DNA of 64,000 nt, taken from the NCBI RefSeq assembly GCF_008711175.1, contig NZ_VWNF01000021.1, positions 186,001-250,000 of the forward strand, written 5' to 3'. Positions 41,356 through 49,510 of the stretch are shown piece by piece; the first letter of the stretch is position 1; each line of letters opens with the position of its first letter. Source of the DNA: Nesterenkonia ebinurensis (GTDB taxonomy: Bacteria; Actinomycetota; Actinomycetes; Actinomycetales; Micrococcaceae). The translations under genes were made by a program, and so were the position numbers. The notes beneath the pieces were generated by a model that saw nothing but the letters and a program-made list of their open reading frames with translations, was not told the origin of the DNA and made no database searches.

Positions 41356-42612
41356 TCAGATCAGCATGCTCAGAGGATGTTCGACGCAGCGTTGGACGGT
41401 GTTCAGCAGCCGCGCCGCGACGGCCCCGTCGATGATTCGGTGATCGGCTGAGAGCGTCACGGTCATCACCGACCGGGAGCTGACTTCTCCGGTGTCGGTG
41501 ATGACCGGTACGCGCCGGGTGGAGCCTGCGGCGAGGATTCCGGAGTGAGGCGGGTTGACGATGGCGTAGAACTCCCTGATGCCGTACATGCCCAGATTGG
41601 TCAGGCTGAACGACCCGCCCTCGAGTTCGTCCCCGGTGATGCGCCCCTGCTCGGCACGGGACTTCAGCTCCTGCGTCCGGGCAGCCAGGGCGCCCAGCGA
41701 AAGGGTCTCTACGCCCTTCACCACCGGAGTGAGCAGGCCTCCGCCGGAGGTGGCGACCGCTATGGCCACATCAGCATGGTCGAAACGGGTGATGGCGTCC
41801 CCGTTCCAGATAGTATTAGCCTCGGGAACCTCGCGCAGCGCATGCCCCAGGGCTTTGAGCAGCAGGTCATTGACAGTGATCCGAGCACCACCGAGAGTCT
41901 CCTGACTGGTGTTCAGCTCACTGCGCAGCCGCAGAAGCTCGTCGACCTGCAGATCAGTCGCCAGATAGAAGTGCGGGATAGTGGACTTCGAAGTGGTGAC
42001 CCGGTTCGCGATCGCCCGCCGCATCGGGGTCAGGGGCTCCCGGCGGCCGGAGGGGCCTGTCTCCGGGAGCGTGCCGTGGTCCGGCGCCTCTGCGGCCTGG
42101 AGCTCGTGTACGGGATCTGCGGCGCGTTCGACGTCGGCTCGCACGATGCGCCCGCCGGGACCGCTGCCGGCGATGGACTCCGGCGCCAGACCGAGTTCCT
42201 TGGCGCGCCGGCGGGCCAAGGGAGAGATAAAGGTCCTTGCGGGTGTGCCCTCGGTCTCGCTACGCGATTCCGGCACGTCACCGGGCTCCGGATGCGAGGC
42301 GCTCACCGGCTCTTTGCCCCGAGATGTCTGGGCCGAGACGTCAAGGGCCGCATCGAGATCGGCCTCGGTCTCGCCCGCCTCCAGGACCACGGCCACAGGT
42401 TCCCCCACGGGTACGCTTGCACCGGCCTCCGCCAAGAGTCGGGCCACCGTCCCGGCGGCCGGAGAGGTGAGCTCGATGACTGCTTTCTCCGTCTCGATCT
42501 CCCCGAGCGGCGCACCGGCGCTGACCTGGTCCCCCGGTGCCACGTGCCATACGTGCAGGGTGGCTTCCGAGGAATCTGCGACTACTGAGGGCATGGTGAC
42601 GATCTGCGGCAT
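41356..42612 (-). CDS. Dihydrolipoamide acyltransferase (E2) of a 2-oxoacid or acetoin dehydrogenase complex
   Basis: This is the E2 core of a lipoyl-dependent dehydrogenase complex, 418 residues. One N-terminal lipoyl domain has the modified lysine K43 in GEIETEKAVIEL. A linker and peripheral subunit-binding domain follow (ISPLARRRAKELGLA, then GSGPGGRIVRADVE). The catalytic domain (190-418) ends with LSADHRIIDGAVAARLL, containing the catalytic His and Asp. It starts at an ATG overlapping the E1 stop (TGATG). No E3 gene is nearby, so the complex must borrow a central dihydrolipoamide dehydrogenase. Confidence 0.93.
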   Translation of the reverse strand: MPQIVTMPSVVADSSEATLHVWHVAPGDQVSAGAPLGEIETEKAVIELTSPAAGTVARLLAEAGASVPVGEPVAVVLEAGETEADLDAALDVSAQTSRGKEPVSASHPEPGDVPESRSETEGTPARTFISPLARRRAKELGLAPESIAGSGPGGRIVRADVERAADPVHELQAAEAPDHGTLPETGPSGRREPLTPMRRAIANRVTTSKSTIPHFYLATDLQVDELLRLRSELNTSQETLGGARITVNDLLLKALGHALREVPEANTIWNGDAITRFDHADVAIAVATSGGGLLTPVVKGVETLSLGALAARTQELKSRAEQGRITGDELEGGSFSLTNLGMYGIREFYAIVNPPHSGILAAGSTRRVPVITDTGEVSSRSVMTVTLSADHRIIDGAVAARLLNTVQRCVEHPLSMLI

Positions 42613-44837
42613 CACTGACCTTCCGTTCTGCGACCTAGGCCGCGAGAGATTTCGTCGAGTCCTGCGGTGATCTCCTCAAGCCCTGCATTGGCTGCCTCTT
42701 CGAGCACCTTGGAGATCGAGGGACTGGCTTCCCCTCCGGTGACCCGCTGTACGGGCTGATCCAGATAGTCGAAGTATCTGCGCTGGATCTCATCGGCCAA
42801 CCATCCTCCGTAGGAGGTACCGCGTGTGCCCTGCTCGACGATGAGCACACTGTTGCACCGTCTAATGGAGCCTCCGATCGTCTCCCAGTCCAGGCTTGCC
42901 CGATCCAGCCAGCGCAGGTCGATGACCTCGGGGTCCAGATCCTCGCGCCGGTCTGCTGCTGTGACACATCGCTGGACGAGGTTGAGGTAGCTCAGTACCG
43001 TGACGTCGGACCCGGGACGGCGAACTGCTGCCTTCCCCAGGGGAAGGCGGAACGAGCGGTCCCCTTCGGGGACATGGTGGTTCTGGGGGTAGAGGTCGAC
43101 GTGTTCCAGGACCAGCACAGGATCATCGAGGTCCAGGGCGGTGTTCATCAGTCCGATGTAGTCACTGGCGGTGGAGGGTGCGACAATTCGCCACCCCGCG
43201 CTGGTGGCGAAGATTCCCGCCGGGTCCATAGAGTGCTGGGAGCCATACCCAGTTCCCATGGCGACCTTGGACCGCAGAACAACGGGCATTGCGGTCTGAC
43301 CGCCGTACATATGACGGGCTTTGGCTATCTGATTGAAGACCTGGTCGGCGGCCACCCAGAGGAAGTCGGAGTACATGAACTCCACCACCGGCTTGTACCG
43401 GCCGGTCATGGAGAGTCCCCCGGCGAGTCCGGTGAAGGCGTTCTCGCTGATCGGGGTCCCGAGAGTTCTCTCGGGGAACCGCTCGGTCAGGTCCTTCGTC
43501 GCACCGTTGGTGCCTCCTTTGAGTCTGTGCACGTCCTCCCCGAGGACGATCACACCGGGGTCCTGCTCCATGCGTTCGGCCAGGACCGCAGCGATGGCAT
43601 CCGAGAATTTCACCTCCTCCTCGGCTGGCGGAGAATCCGGAAGCAGATGTCCCTGAAGGATGCTCCCGGCAGCGGCGTCGGATCTGATGTAGGCGTCGAC
43701 ACTGTCGGTGTCCGGGAGCAGCTCCGCGCGGATGCGCCGACCACCGCTGGAGGAGGTTTCCTCCAGGAGCTCGTCGACGACGGAGGCCACTTGGGCCTCG
43801 ACACTGGCTCTGAGTTCCTCGTCCTGCTCCTGGGTGAGGATATCCAGCGAGGTCATCCTCTCCACCAGGGCGGTGATGGGATCTCTCTGTTTCCACTGCT
43901 GCTCCTCCTCCTTGCTCCGGTAGCCAAACGCGGAGCCGGGGAAAGGGCCGTTTTGGTGGAAGAACCGGTAGGTCAGCGCCTCGATCAGGGTCGGACCGCG
44001 TCCGGCCCGCATGTGAGCGATGGCCTCGCGTTGGGCGAGATAGACGGCCAGCGGGTCCATACCGTCGACCTGCCAGGAGCGGATGCCGAAACCGGGGCCG
44101 CGTGCGACCAACGGTTCCTCACCGGTGACTTCGGAGATATGGGTGGAGACCGCGTACTGGTTGTTCTCCACGAAGAATCCCATCGGCAGCCGCCAGGCCG
44201 CGGCAAGGTTGAGTGTTTCCAGGGTGGAACCGATATTCGCTGCTCCGTCACCGAAGTAGGTCACGGTGACCGACAGGCTGGTGTCCCCGGATGCAGCTTC
44301 TGTACCGTCGTACTTCTGGGCCAGGGCGTTCCCCGCGGCGAGTGGAACCCCTCCGCCGACAATGGCATTAGTGCCCAGAGCGCCCGCTTCGTGCCACTGC
44401 AGGTGCATGGATCCGCCGCGACCTCCGCTAAAGCCGATCCGCAGCCCGAGAATCTCCCCCAGTGTACGGTGCAGCAGCTCCCGGTGCTCATCGCGTTTGA
44501 GCGCGTCTGATACCGGGATCCCCTCAGGGCTCAGATACTGCAGCGCCTTGCTGAGGAACTGGTGATGCCCGCGGTGTGTGCCGTTGACGCCATCGCCGTT
44601 GCGCAGTGCCAGAACGGAGCCGACGGCGGCGGCCTCCTGCCCGATGCTGGAATGCGCTGGTCCGTGAACGAGCCCCTCCTGCGCCAAGCGGAGAATGGCT
44701 TCCTCGAAGGAGCGGATCGCCCGCATGTGAACCAGCATCGTCTCCAGCAGCCCCCGGTCGGCGTGGATCCAATCGTCCTCGGCAGCTTCCAGGTGCAGGC
44801 ACTCTACCCGGGGTGAAAGTGGTCTGTGGCGTGGCAC
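42612..44837 (-). CDS. Fused alpha-beta E1 component of a thiamine-dependent 2-oxoacid/acetoin dehydrogenase
   Basis: This 741-residue protein fuses the alpha and beta E1 subunits. The alpha half holds the thiamine diphosphate motif GDGAANIGSTLETLNL ending NNQYAVST. The beta half begins near residue 395 with FSDAIAAVLAERM and continues with GEDVHRLKGGTNGATKDL and the C-terminal transketolase domain. GTG 44837 with TTTGGAG upstream is the preferred start; the frame is open to 44906 but that would run across the operator. The substrate could be acetoin, a branched-chain or another 2-oxoacid. Two-gene E1/E2 without E3 plus an AtoE carrier is an unusual combination. Confidence 0.9.
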   Translation of the reverse strand: MPRHRPLSPRVECLHLEAAEDDWIHADRGLLETMLVHMRAIRSFEEAILRLAQEGLVHGPAHSSIGQEAAAVGSVLALRNGDGVNGTHRGHHQFLSKALQYLSPEGIPVSDALKRDEHRELLHRTLGEILGLRIGFSGGRGGSMHLQWHEAGALGTNAIVGGGVPLAAGNALAQKYDGTEAASGDTSLSVTVTYFGDGAANIGSTLETLNLAAAWRLPMGFFVENNQYAVSTHISEVTGEEPLVARGPGFGIRSWQVDGMDPLAVYLAQREAIAHMRAGRGPTLIEALTYRFFHQNGPFPGSAFGYRSKEEEQQWKQRDPITALVERMTSLDILTQEQDEELRASVEAQVASVVDELLEETSSSGGRRIRAELLPDTDSVDAYIRSDAAAGSILQGHLLPDSPPAEEEVKFSDAIAAVLAERMEQDPGVIVLGEDVHRLKGGTNGATKDLTERFPERTLGTPISENAFTGLAGGLSMTGRYKPVVEFMYSDFLWVAADQVFNQIAKARHMYGGQTAMPVVLRSKVAMGTGYGSQHSMDPAGIFATSAGWRIVAPSTASDYIGLMNTALDLDDPVLVLEHVDLYPQNHHVPEGDRSFRLPLGKAAVRRPGSDVTVLSYLNLVQRCVTAADRREDLDPEVIDLRWLDRASLDWETIGGSIRRCNSVLIVEQGTRGTSYGGWLADEIQRRYFDYLDQPVQRVTGGEASPSISKVLEEAANAGLEEITAGLDEISRGLGRRTEGQ

Positions 44838-45026
44838 GGGCGCTCCAAAAGAGATGGACAGTAATGTGATATGACCCACAGTAAAGGTAGATTGGATCCA
44901 ATGCAAGTCTTTAGCTCGCTAAATCACCAAATAGCACCTATTATTGGATCCATGACGAGTGTGACGAGTCTCTCATTTCATAAGACTCTATCGAGGTCTC
45001 CTAGCATGGAGGGGCGAAAGGAGACC
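44838..45026. promoter_or_regulatory. Divergent promoter region with two copies of a palindromic operator
   Basis: The gap between the E1 and GntR genes is AT-rich. ATTGGATCCAAT (44891-44902) is a perfect palindrome and ATTGGATCCAT recurs at 44943-44953. The two centres are 52 bp apart, close to five helical turns, so two GntR dimers could bind on the same face and loop the DNA. Autoregulation and control of the E1/E2/atoE operon are both plausible. An AAAGGAG ribosome site ends the region. Confidence 0.7.
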
Positions 45027-45677
45027 ATGGCCCGCACACCATCAATGTCTGCCCGGATCGCCGAGACCCTCGAGGAGCGGATACTCGTCGGTGATCTGCT
45101 GCCAGCGGCCCGGATCAGACAAGAGTCCATCGCCGAGGAGTTTGGCGTCAGTCGCCTGCCGATCCGTGAAGCGCTCAGGATTCTCGAGTCGAGGGGGCTA
45201 GTTCGCCTCGTGGCCTCCACCGGGGCCTGGGTCTCCTCACTGGACCTGGCGGAGTGCCGAGAGATCTACTTTCTCCGTGAGCGGCTCGAGCCCTTCCTCC
45301 TCGGCGAGGCGGTGGAGGCCCATTCCGAAGAGTCGCTGAACGAATTGGAGTGGCTCGCCGTACGGATGAGAGAGGTCGTGACCGTCAGCGAGTTCGTGAA
45401 CCTCGACCGCCAGTTCCATCTGACCTCCTTCCAGCCGGCAGCCATGCCCAGGCTGCTGACTATGGCCGAGCAGCAGTGGAACACCACCCAGCACTATCGG
45501 CGTGCCTTCGTTCAGCTGATCGGCCTGGAGAACCTGGAGGAGACCCACCAGGAGCATCTGCTGATCACTTCGGCCCTGCGTCGCAGGGATCGGCGTTCGG
45601 CGGAGGATCTTTTTGCACTGCACATCAGGAAGACTCGGATGTCGCTGGAGCGGCATCCCGAGATCTTCCATACGTGA
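45027..45677 (+). CDS. GntR-family transcriptional regulator of the E1/E2/atoE unit
   Basis: This 216-residue regulator begins at ATG 45027, which has AAAGGAG upstream; the frame is open to 44871, but that would cover the operators. The winged helix (RIAETLEERILVGDLLPAARI, then QESIAEEFGVSRLPIREALRI) is followed by an FCD domain (YFLRERLEPFLLGEAVEA, and NLDRQFHLTSFQP carrying a metal-binding His). It is divergent from the dehydrogenase operon, and the gene next to it in the same direction encodes a VOC-fold enzyme. Confidence 0.92.
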   Translation: MARTPSMSARIAETLEERILVGDLLPAARIRQESIAEEFGVSRLPIREALRILESRGLVRLVASTGAWVSSLDLAECREIYFLRERLEPFLLGEAVEAHSEESLNELEWLAVRMREVVTVSEFVNLDRQFHLTSFQPAAMPRLLTMAEQQWNTTQHYRRAFVQLIGLENLEETHQEHLLITSALRRRDRRSAEDLFALHIRKTRMSLERHPEIFHT

Positions 45678-45696
45678 TCCTGTGATGGAGCTGGTA

Positions 45697-46239
45697 ATGG
45701 AGCGAAGAGTCCGCCCCGGGATTCCGGGGATACGAGGCACAGATCATATCGGTTTCACCGTGCCGGACATGGAGGAGGCCCATACCTTCCTCACCGAGAT
45801 CATCGGATGCGAGCATGTCTACTCGCTGGGGCCTTTCCCCGCGGATCCGAAGTTCATGGCTGAGAAGCTGAATGTGCACCCAGAGACGGTGATGCAGCAG
45901 ATCCGCTTTTATCGCTGCCACACAGGCGCGAACTTCGAAGTCTTCCACTACTCGGCCCCCGACCAGCGGGTCATCATGCCCAAGAACAGTGATATCGGCG
46001 GGCACCACATCGGACTGTATGTAGAGGATCTCGATGCCGCTGTGGGCTTCCTGCGGAAGCGCGGTGTGCGGGTCCTCGGCGAACCCACTGCCAGTTCCGG
46101 TCCAAGTGAGGGCCAGCGGTGGGTCTACTTCCTTGCTCCCTGGGGACTTCAATTCGAGCTCGTTTCCTTCCCTTCAGGGAAAGCGTACGAAAGCTCGGCC
46201 AAGACCAAGCTTTGGGATGCTCGCTGCCCCAGTTCATAG
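45697..46239 (+). CDS. VOC-family (glyoxalase/dioxygenase fold) protein
   Basis: This 180-residue protein has one or two vicinal-oxygen-chelate beta-alpha-beta-beta-beta modules. It starts GTDHIGFTVPDMEEAHTFL with the first metal His, and the second module is GHHIGLYVEDLDAAVGFLRK. The last motif WVYFLAPWGLQFELVSFP contains the metal-binding Glu. ATG 45697 is preferred for the GGAG six bases upstream; ATG 45685 is also possible. It follows the GntR gene by 19 bp, so they form a transcript. It may act on an intermediate of the pathway served by the E1/E2 operon, for example as an isomerase, lyase or dioxygenase. Confidence 0.85.
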   Translation: MERRVRPGIPGIRGTDHIGFTVPDMEEAHTFLTEIIGCEHVYSLGPFPADPKFMAEKLNVHPETVMQQIRFYRCHTGANFEVFHYSAPDQRVIMPKNSDIGGHHIGLYVEDLDAAVGFLRKRGVRVLGEPTASSGPSEGQRWVYFLAPWGLQFELVSFPSGKAYESSAKTKLWDARCPSS

Positions 46240-46349
46240 CGCCGCAGAAATCAGTGCAAACAAGCTGTGGTCTGGGCTTGGCTGGCAGGGTGCTTACTGG
46301 TTGGCAGCGTGCAGGAGTCTCCGGCCTATGCTCCCGAAGGTATCTCAGA

Positions 46350-46790
46350 TCAGTCTTCTAGGGCGCCGATCTCAAACTCTTCCAGCTGCGCCTCGGGGCC
46401 TTCGTCTCCGCCGTGCTGCTGGGTGAACTGCTCGGTGGCGTCAGTCCCGCAGAGCTGTTCGATGCGTTCTGCACCTCCAGGGTGCTGGTCGATCCACTCA
46501 GTCAGGTCGTAGACAGTTTGGTCGACGACAGCCCAACACGAATCGGTGGAGTCGTTCTCCTGCACCTCTGTGAACGCGATCTCCTGATCTGAGAGGTCCT
46601 GCCCGGCTGCCTCGTCCTCGGCCCCGTTCTCCTCCGCGGTGGCGGTGTCTGCCTCCACGGGATCGGTATCAGGGCTGGTCTCGTCGTCGGCGCAACCTGC
46701 TGCCAGCAGGAGTGCGCCTCCCAGGAGCGGGACGGTGAGCATTCGGCACAGGCTCAGGTGATGCTGAAGGACTCTCATGCGGTTCTCCAT
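46350..46790 (-). CDS. Cytochrome b5-like heme-binding lipoprotein
   Basis: This 146-residue lipoprotein has a signal ending LLAAGC (modified Cys), a long acidic Asp/Glu/Ala/Thr linker, and a C-terminal domain of the cytochrome b5 type. The domain shows CWAVVDQTVYDLTEWIDQHPGG, whose HPGG holds the first heme-ligand His, then CGTDATEQFTQQHGG with the second His. Two Cys residues flanking the domain could form a disulfide outside the cell. It probably carries electrons on the outer face of the membrane. It lies 24 bp after the membrane protein below. Confidence 0.85.
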   Translation of the reverse strand: MENRMRVLQHHLSLCRMLTVPLLGGALLLAAGCADDETSPDTDPVEADTATAEENGAEDEAAGQDLSDQEIAFTEVQENDSTDSCWAVVDQTVYDLTEWIDQHPGGAERIEQLCGTDATEQFTQQHGGDEGPEAQLEEFEIGALED

Positions 46791-46814
46791 GTTCTTAGTC
46801 GATGGGCTGGTTTT

Positions 46815-47225
46815 TCAGGTCGGTGACTCTCGGGTTCTCGCAGTGAGGGGCACTGCCGTCTTCTGCGCTGTGAAGATCCAGAAGGCGACCCATGCGGCGA
46901 GGACTGTGACCACCAAAGCGCCGACTACGTGCAGTGCCAGTGTCATATAGCTCCCCAGTGCTGCTTGTGCGAAGGTCAGCCCGAACAGGGCGAAGGCAGC
47001 CACCGCCGTTGGGATTCCGGACCGGGTGACCCAAGCATGCACGCCGAGAGCCGATGCAAGCACCCCGGAGAAGACGTGGATCGCCAGAGCTCCGGCACCG
47101 TGAAAGTCCAGTCCGCGGGCATCTTGAACGAGCAGACCCGCCGATGCGAACAGGACGGCCAGAGAGACCAGGGTGAGCACAGCGGCGATTCGGGCGCACA
47201 GCAGGGTCATGGATGCGAGTCTCAT
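46815..47225 (-). CDS. Four-helix membrane protein, possible heme-binding (COX15/CtaA-half-like)
   Basis: This protein of about 136 residues has four predicted helices. Histidines sit in or at the membrane ends: DFHGAGALAIHVFSG, ALGVHAWV, and QAALGSYMTLALHVVGALVV. The last resembles the final helix of half a CtaA/COX15 bundle (Gln, Gly, then His-Gly-Ala), so a b-type heme is plausible. ATG 47225 is the suggested start; an earlier in-frame start at 47321 overlaps the anti-sigma gene, and ribosome sites are poor for both. It is followed by the cytochrome b5-like lipoprotein, which could be its electron partner (inference). Confidence 0.65.
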   Translation of the reverse strand: MRLASMTLLCARIAAVLTLVSLAVLFASAGLLVQDARGLDFHGAGALAIHVFSGVLASALGVHAWVTRSGIPTAVAAFALFGLTFAQAALGSYMTLALHVVGALVVTVLAAWVAFWIFTAQKTAVPLTARTRESPT

Positions 47226-47280
47226 GGGAGGTAGTACGGAGGCCAGCCTGGTATGGATTGCCTCTGCGTAATAAGATTCT

Positions 47281-47961
47281 TCACCATTCCGCTTGTGCCC
47301 AGACACGTCCGGAGTCATCAACCAGCTCGAGTGCTCTCAACGGTTCGTCGGAGTCTTCGAGCACCCAGATATTCGCCTGATCGTCGTATATCGTCCATTC
47401 GGCAAGGACCTCTGTGCTGTGATCTTCGAATACTCCGCGACAGGTGTAGGTGGCTCCGGCTGAAGCCTCTTCCACGGTGAGGACCAGCACGGGACCTTCG
47501 GCGTCGTATCCGGTGGCGGCCCAGCCGACGGCTTCGCCGTCAGCGGTGACCAGCTCCGCAGAATATTCACCCGAGGCGGCTGAAGGTTCAGTTTCATCGG
47601 AGAAGCTCCGCTCATGGCTGTATACGCCGGCCCCGCCTATTACGATGCCTAGTGCGCAGGCGGCTGCGGCAGTCAGCATGGTGCGGGAACGATGACGCCC
47701 CGGCCGGGTCCAGGCTGCTGCGGAGGAAGTCTCCGAGGGATGCAGACGCGCAAGCACCCTGGAGTCGAAACCTACGGGGACCGTTGCTTCCGGAGCGGCA
47801 GGAAGGACGCTCTCAAGGGCGCTGTGCAGCTCGTCATATGTTGTCCGGCATGGCCCGCATTCACTGAGGTGGCGGGCAACCTGGCCATTGGCATCGGCCG
47901 GGGCATGCCCGAGGACGACATCCAGGAGCAGATCGTTGCTGGGGTGCTGGGTCTCAGTCAT
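47281..47961 (-). CDS. Anti-sigma factor (zinc-binding, single-pass membrane)
   Basis: This 226-residue protein starts at ATG 47961, overlapping the sigma-factor stop by 8 bp. The cytoplasmic domain has the ZAS motif HLSECGPC (His, Cys, Cys) near residue 30. A single membrane helix (MLTAAAACALGIVIGGAGVY) lies around residue 100. The extracytoplasmic C-terminal domain (125-226) ends WVLEDSDEPLRALELVDDSG; it is Glu/Asp-rich and presumably senses an external signal. It should hold the adjacent ECF sigma factor inactive until that signal arrives. Confidence 0.9.
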   Translation of the reverse strand: MTETQHPSNDLLLDVVLGHAPADANGQVARHLSECGPCRTTYDELHSALESVLPAAPEATVPVGFDSRVLARLHPSETSSAAAWTRPGRHRSRTMLTAAAACALGIVIGGAGVYSHERSFSDETEPSAASGEYSAELVTADGEAVGWAATGYDAEGPVLVLTVEEASAGATYTCRGVFEDHSTEVLAEWTIYDDQANIWVLEDSDEPLRALELVDDSGRVWAQAEW

Positions 47962-48532
47962 GTGCTGTCTCCAAATGCTGCCGTATGCGGCGCAGTCCAT
48001 CCCGGATTCGAGTCTTCGCAGTACCCAGAGGGATTTCCTCACGGCGGCTGATCTCAGCTGCGGTGCACCCGCCCAGTGTGGCAAGGACCACCGCGCGCGC
48101 CTGTTCACGAGAAATTCTCTGCAGGTACCGCAGGGCTGACTGGACTTCAACCCGTTGAACGGCAAGATTCTCCGTGCTTGGGGCGGCATCAAGGGTTGCG
48201 TGAAGCAAATGGTCCAGGACCTCGTCCTCTGCAGGGATGCTGCGCCGGGCTCTCATCACATCGATGGCGGCATTGCGGGTGATCGTCAGCAGCCAGGTGA
48301 GCACCGTGCCGCGCCGGGGGTCATAGCTCTGTGCTGCTCGCCAGGCACGGACGAACACCTCCTGGCTGATGTCCTCAGCGATCGCGCGGTCACGGATGAT
48401 GGACAGGGAAAGACCGTAGACCTGCCCCTGGAACCGCCGCACGAACGCCGCAGACACGGATTCATCACCCAAAGCGAACGCGGCTAAGAGAGCGGCATCA
48501 TCTGCTGCACCAGCCCTTGAGAAAGCCATCAC
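47954..48532 (-). CDS. ECF RNA polymerase sigma factor
   Basis: This 192-residue protein has region 2 (VRRFQGQVYGLSLSIIRD, DISQEVFVRAWRAAQSYD, TWLLTITRNAAIDVMRARR) and region 4 (LQRISREQARAVVLATLGG, then CTAAEISRREEIPLGTAKTR). The close coupling with a ZAS anti-sigma factor is the standard SigK/SigL-like arrangement. It is the first gene of a four-gene unit that also contains two putative heme proteins, which are therefore likely targets. The start is an ATG or the in-frame Met after it. Confidence 0.93.
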   Translation of the reverse strand: MMAFSRAGAADDAALLAAFALGDESVSAAFVRRFQGQVYGLSLSIIRDRAIAEDISQEVFVRAWRAAQSYDPRRGTVLTWLLTITRNAAIDVMRARRSIPAEDEVLDHLLHATLDAAPSTENLAVQRVEVQSALRYLQRISREQARAVVLATLGGCTAAEISRREEIPLGTAKTRIRDGLRRIRQHLETAHD

Positions 48533-48602
48533 AATCTACATTACGGGCGAAAAACCGAAACGGATTGCACGTGCTTGAGCAGGCCGGCTTCAATACAGCC
48601 GC

Positions 48603-49379
48603 TCAGAAGCCGGTGAAGGCTAGGAGGCCGGCTACCACCAGCATGGTCACCCCGACGGTGGCGTCGATGATCTGCCAGGTGCGCGGCTTGTTCAGCACCT
48701 TAGCCAGTATTGCTGAACCGCCGGCCAGGGCGTTGAGCCAGATGGCCGAAGCCAGGATGGCTCCGGCGGCGAACCACCATTTCTCCGACCCGAAAGCATT
48801 GGCCATGGTGCCCAGCACCACCAGCGAATCGACCCAGGCATGCGGGTTGAGGATACTGAGCATCAGCCCGGTGCCGGCCACAGTGGAGATCTTGGAGACA
48901 TTGGTGACCTTGACCTGCTGCCGGGTCTTCACCGCAGCAGTCTCCTGCTCCGCGGTCACCACGGGCAGTTCGGAGGTCATTGCCACGTGCAGGGTCTCGG
49001 AGGTCTTCGATTCGGGGAGCACCTCACCGCCGCCGCCGGGGAAGTGCGGTCCCGCGACGTCGTCGTTGTCCCCATCTGCGAGCACCGCGGTGTTCTGCGG
49101 GCGTAGGGCAGAACGGAAAGACTTCACGGCGAACCAGGTCAGGTAGACCACACCGAGCCAACGGATCACATCCAGCAGCCAGGGAGCGTAGTCCAGGATG
49201 GCTCCCACTCCGGCCACCCCTGCGGTGATCAGCACAATGTCACCGATCAGGCAGCAGAAGGCGGCTACTGCCACCCGGTCACGTCGCAGCCCCTGGCGCA
49301 GCAGGAAGGCACTCTGCGGGCCGATGGCTACGATCAGCGCCATGGTGGTCAGCAGTCCGGTAAGCAGCACAGAGAACAT
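48603..49379 (-). CDS. LysE/ArgO-family amino acid exporter
   Basis: This inner-membrane protein exports basic amino acids. It opens with LLTGLLTTMALIVAIGPQSAFLLRQGLRRD, in which the GPQSAFLLRQGL stretch is diagnostic of LysE/ArgO. It has about six helices and ends VDATVGVTMLVVAGLLAFTG. At 258 residues it is longer than usual (200-236); a hydrophilic loop of about 70 residues (ADGDNDDVAGPHFPGGGG and on) separates helices 3 and 4. It is divergent from the LysR gene that very likely regulates it. Confidence 0.93.
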   Translation of the reverse strand: MFSVLLTGLLTTMALIVAIGPQSAFLLRQGLRRDRVAVAAFCCLIGDIVLITAGVAGVGAILDYAPWLLDVIRWLGVVYLTWFAVKSFRSALRPQNTAVLADGDNDDVAGPHFPGGGGEVLPESKTSETLHVAMTSELPVVTAEQETAAVKTRQQVKVTNVSKISTVAGTGLMLSILNPHAWVDSLVVLGTMANAFGSEKWWFAAGAILASAIWLNALAGGSAILAKVLNKPRTWQIIDATVGVTMLVVAGLLAFTGF

Positions 49380-49425
49380 GTACTCAATTGTGTGGTGGAG
49401 ACAGGCATCCGCACCAGCTCATCAT

Positions 49426-49442
49426 TCTTCACTGAATGAAGA
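49426..49442. promoter_or_regulatory. LysR-type operator between lysE and its regulator
   Basis: TCTTCA (49426-49431), CTGAA, TGAAGA (49437-49442) is a perfect inverted repeat with the T-N11-A pattern of LysR-family sites. It lies in the 131-bp divergent gap between the exporter and regulator genes. Confidence 0.55.
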
Positions 49443-49510
49443 TATGCTTCAGATAGAGAGCACGACGACGCCCACTCCAGTGGGACAGGACAGGGAGGAA
49501 ATGTTGCCAG

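Noticed and set aside
43074-44510. A 478-codon plus-strand open frame opposite the E1 gene
   Set aside because: It is fully antisense to a well-supported thiamine enzyme and resembles no protein family; third-position GC bias explains its length.
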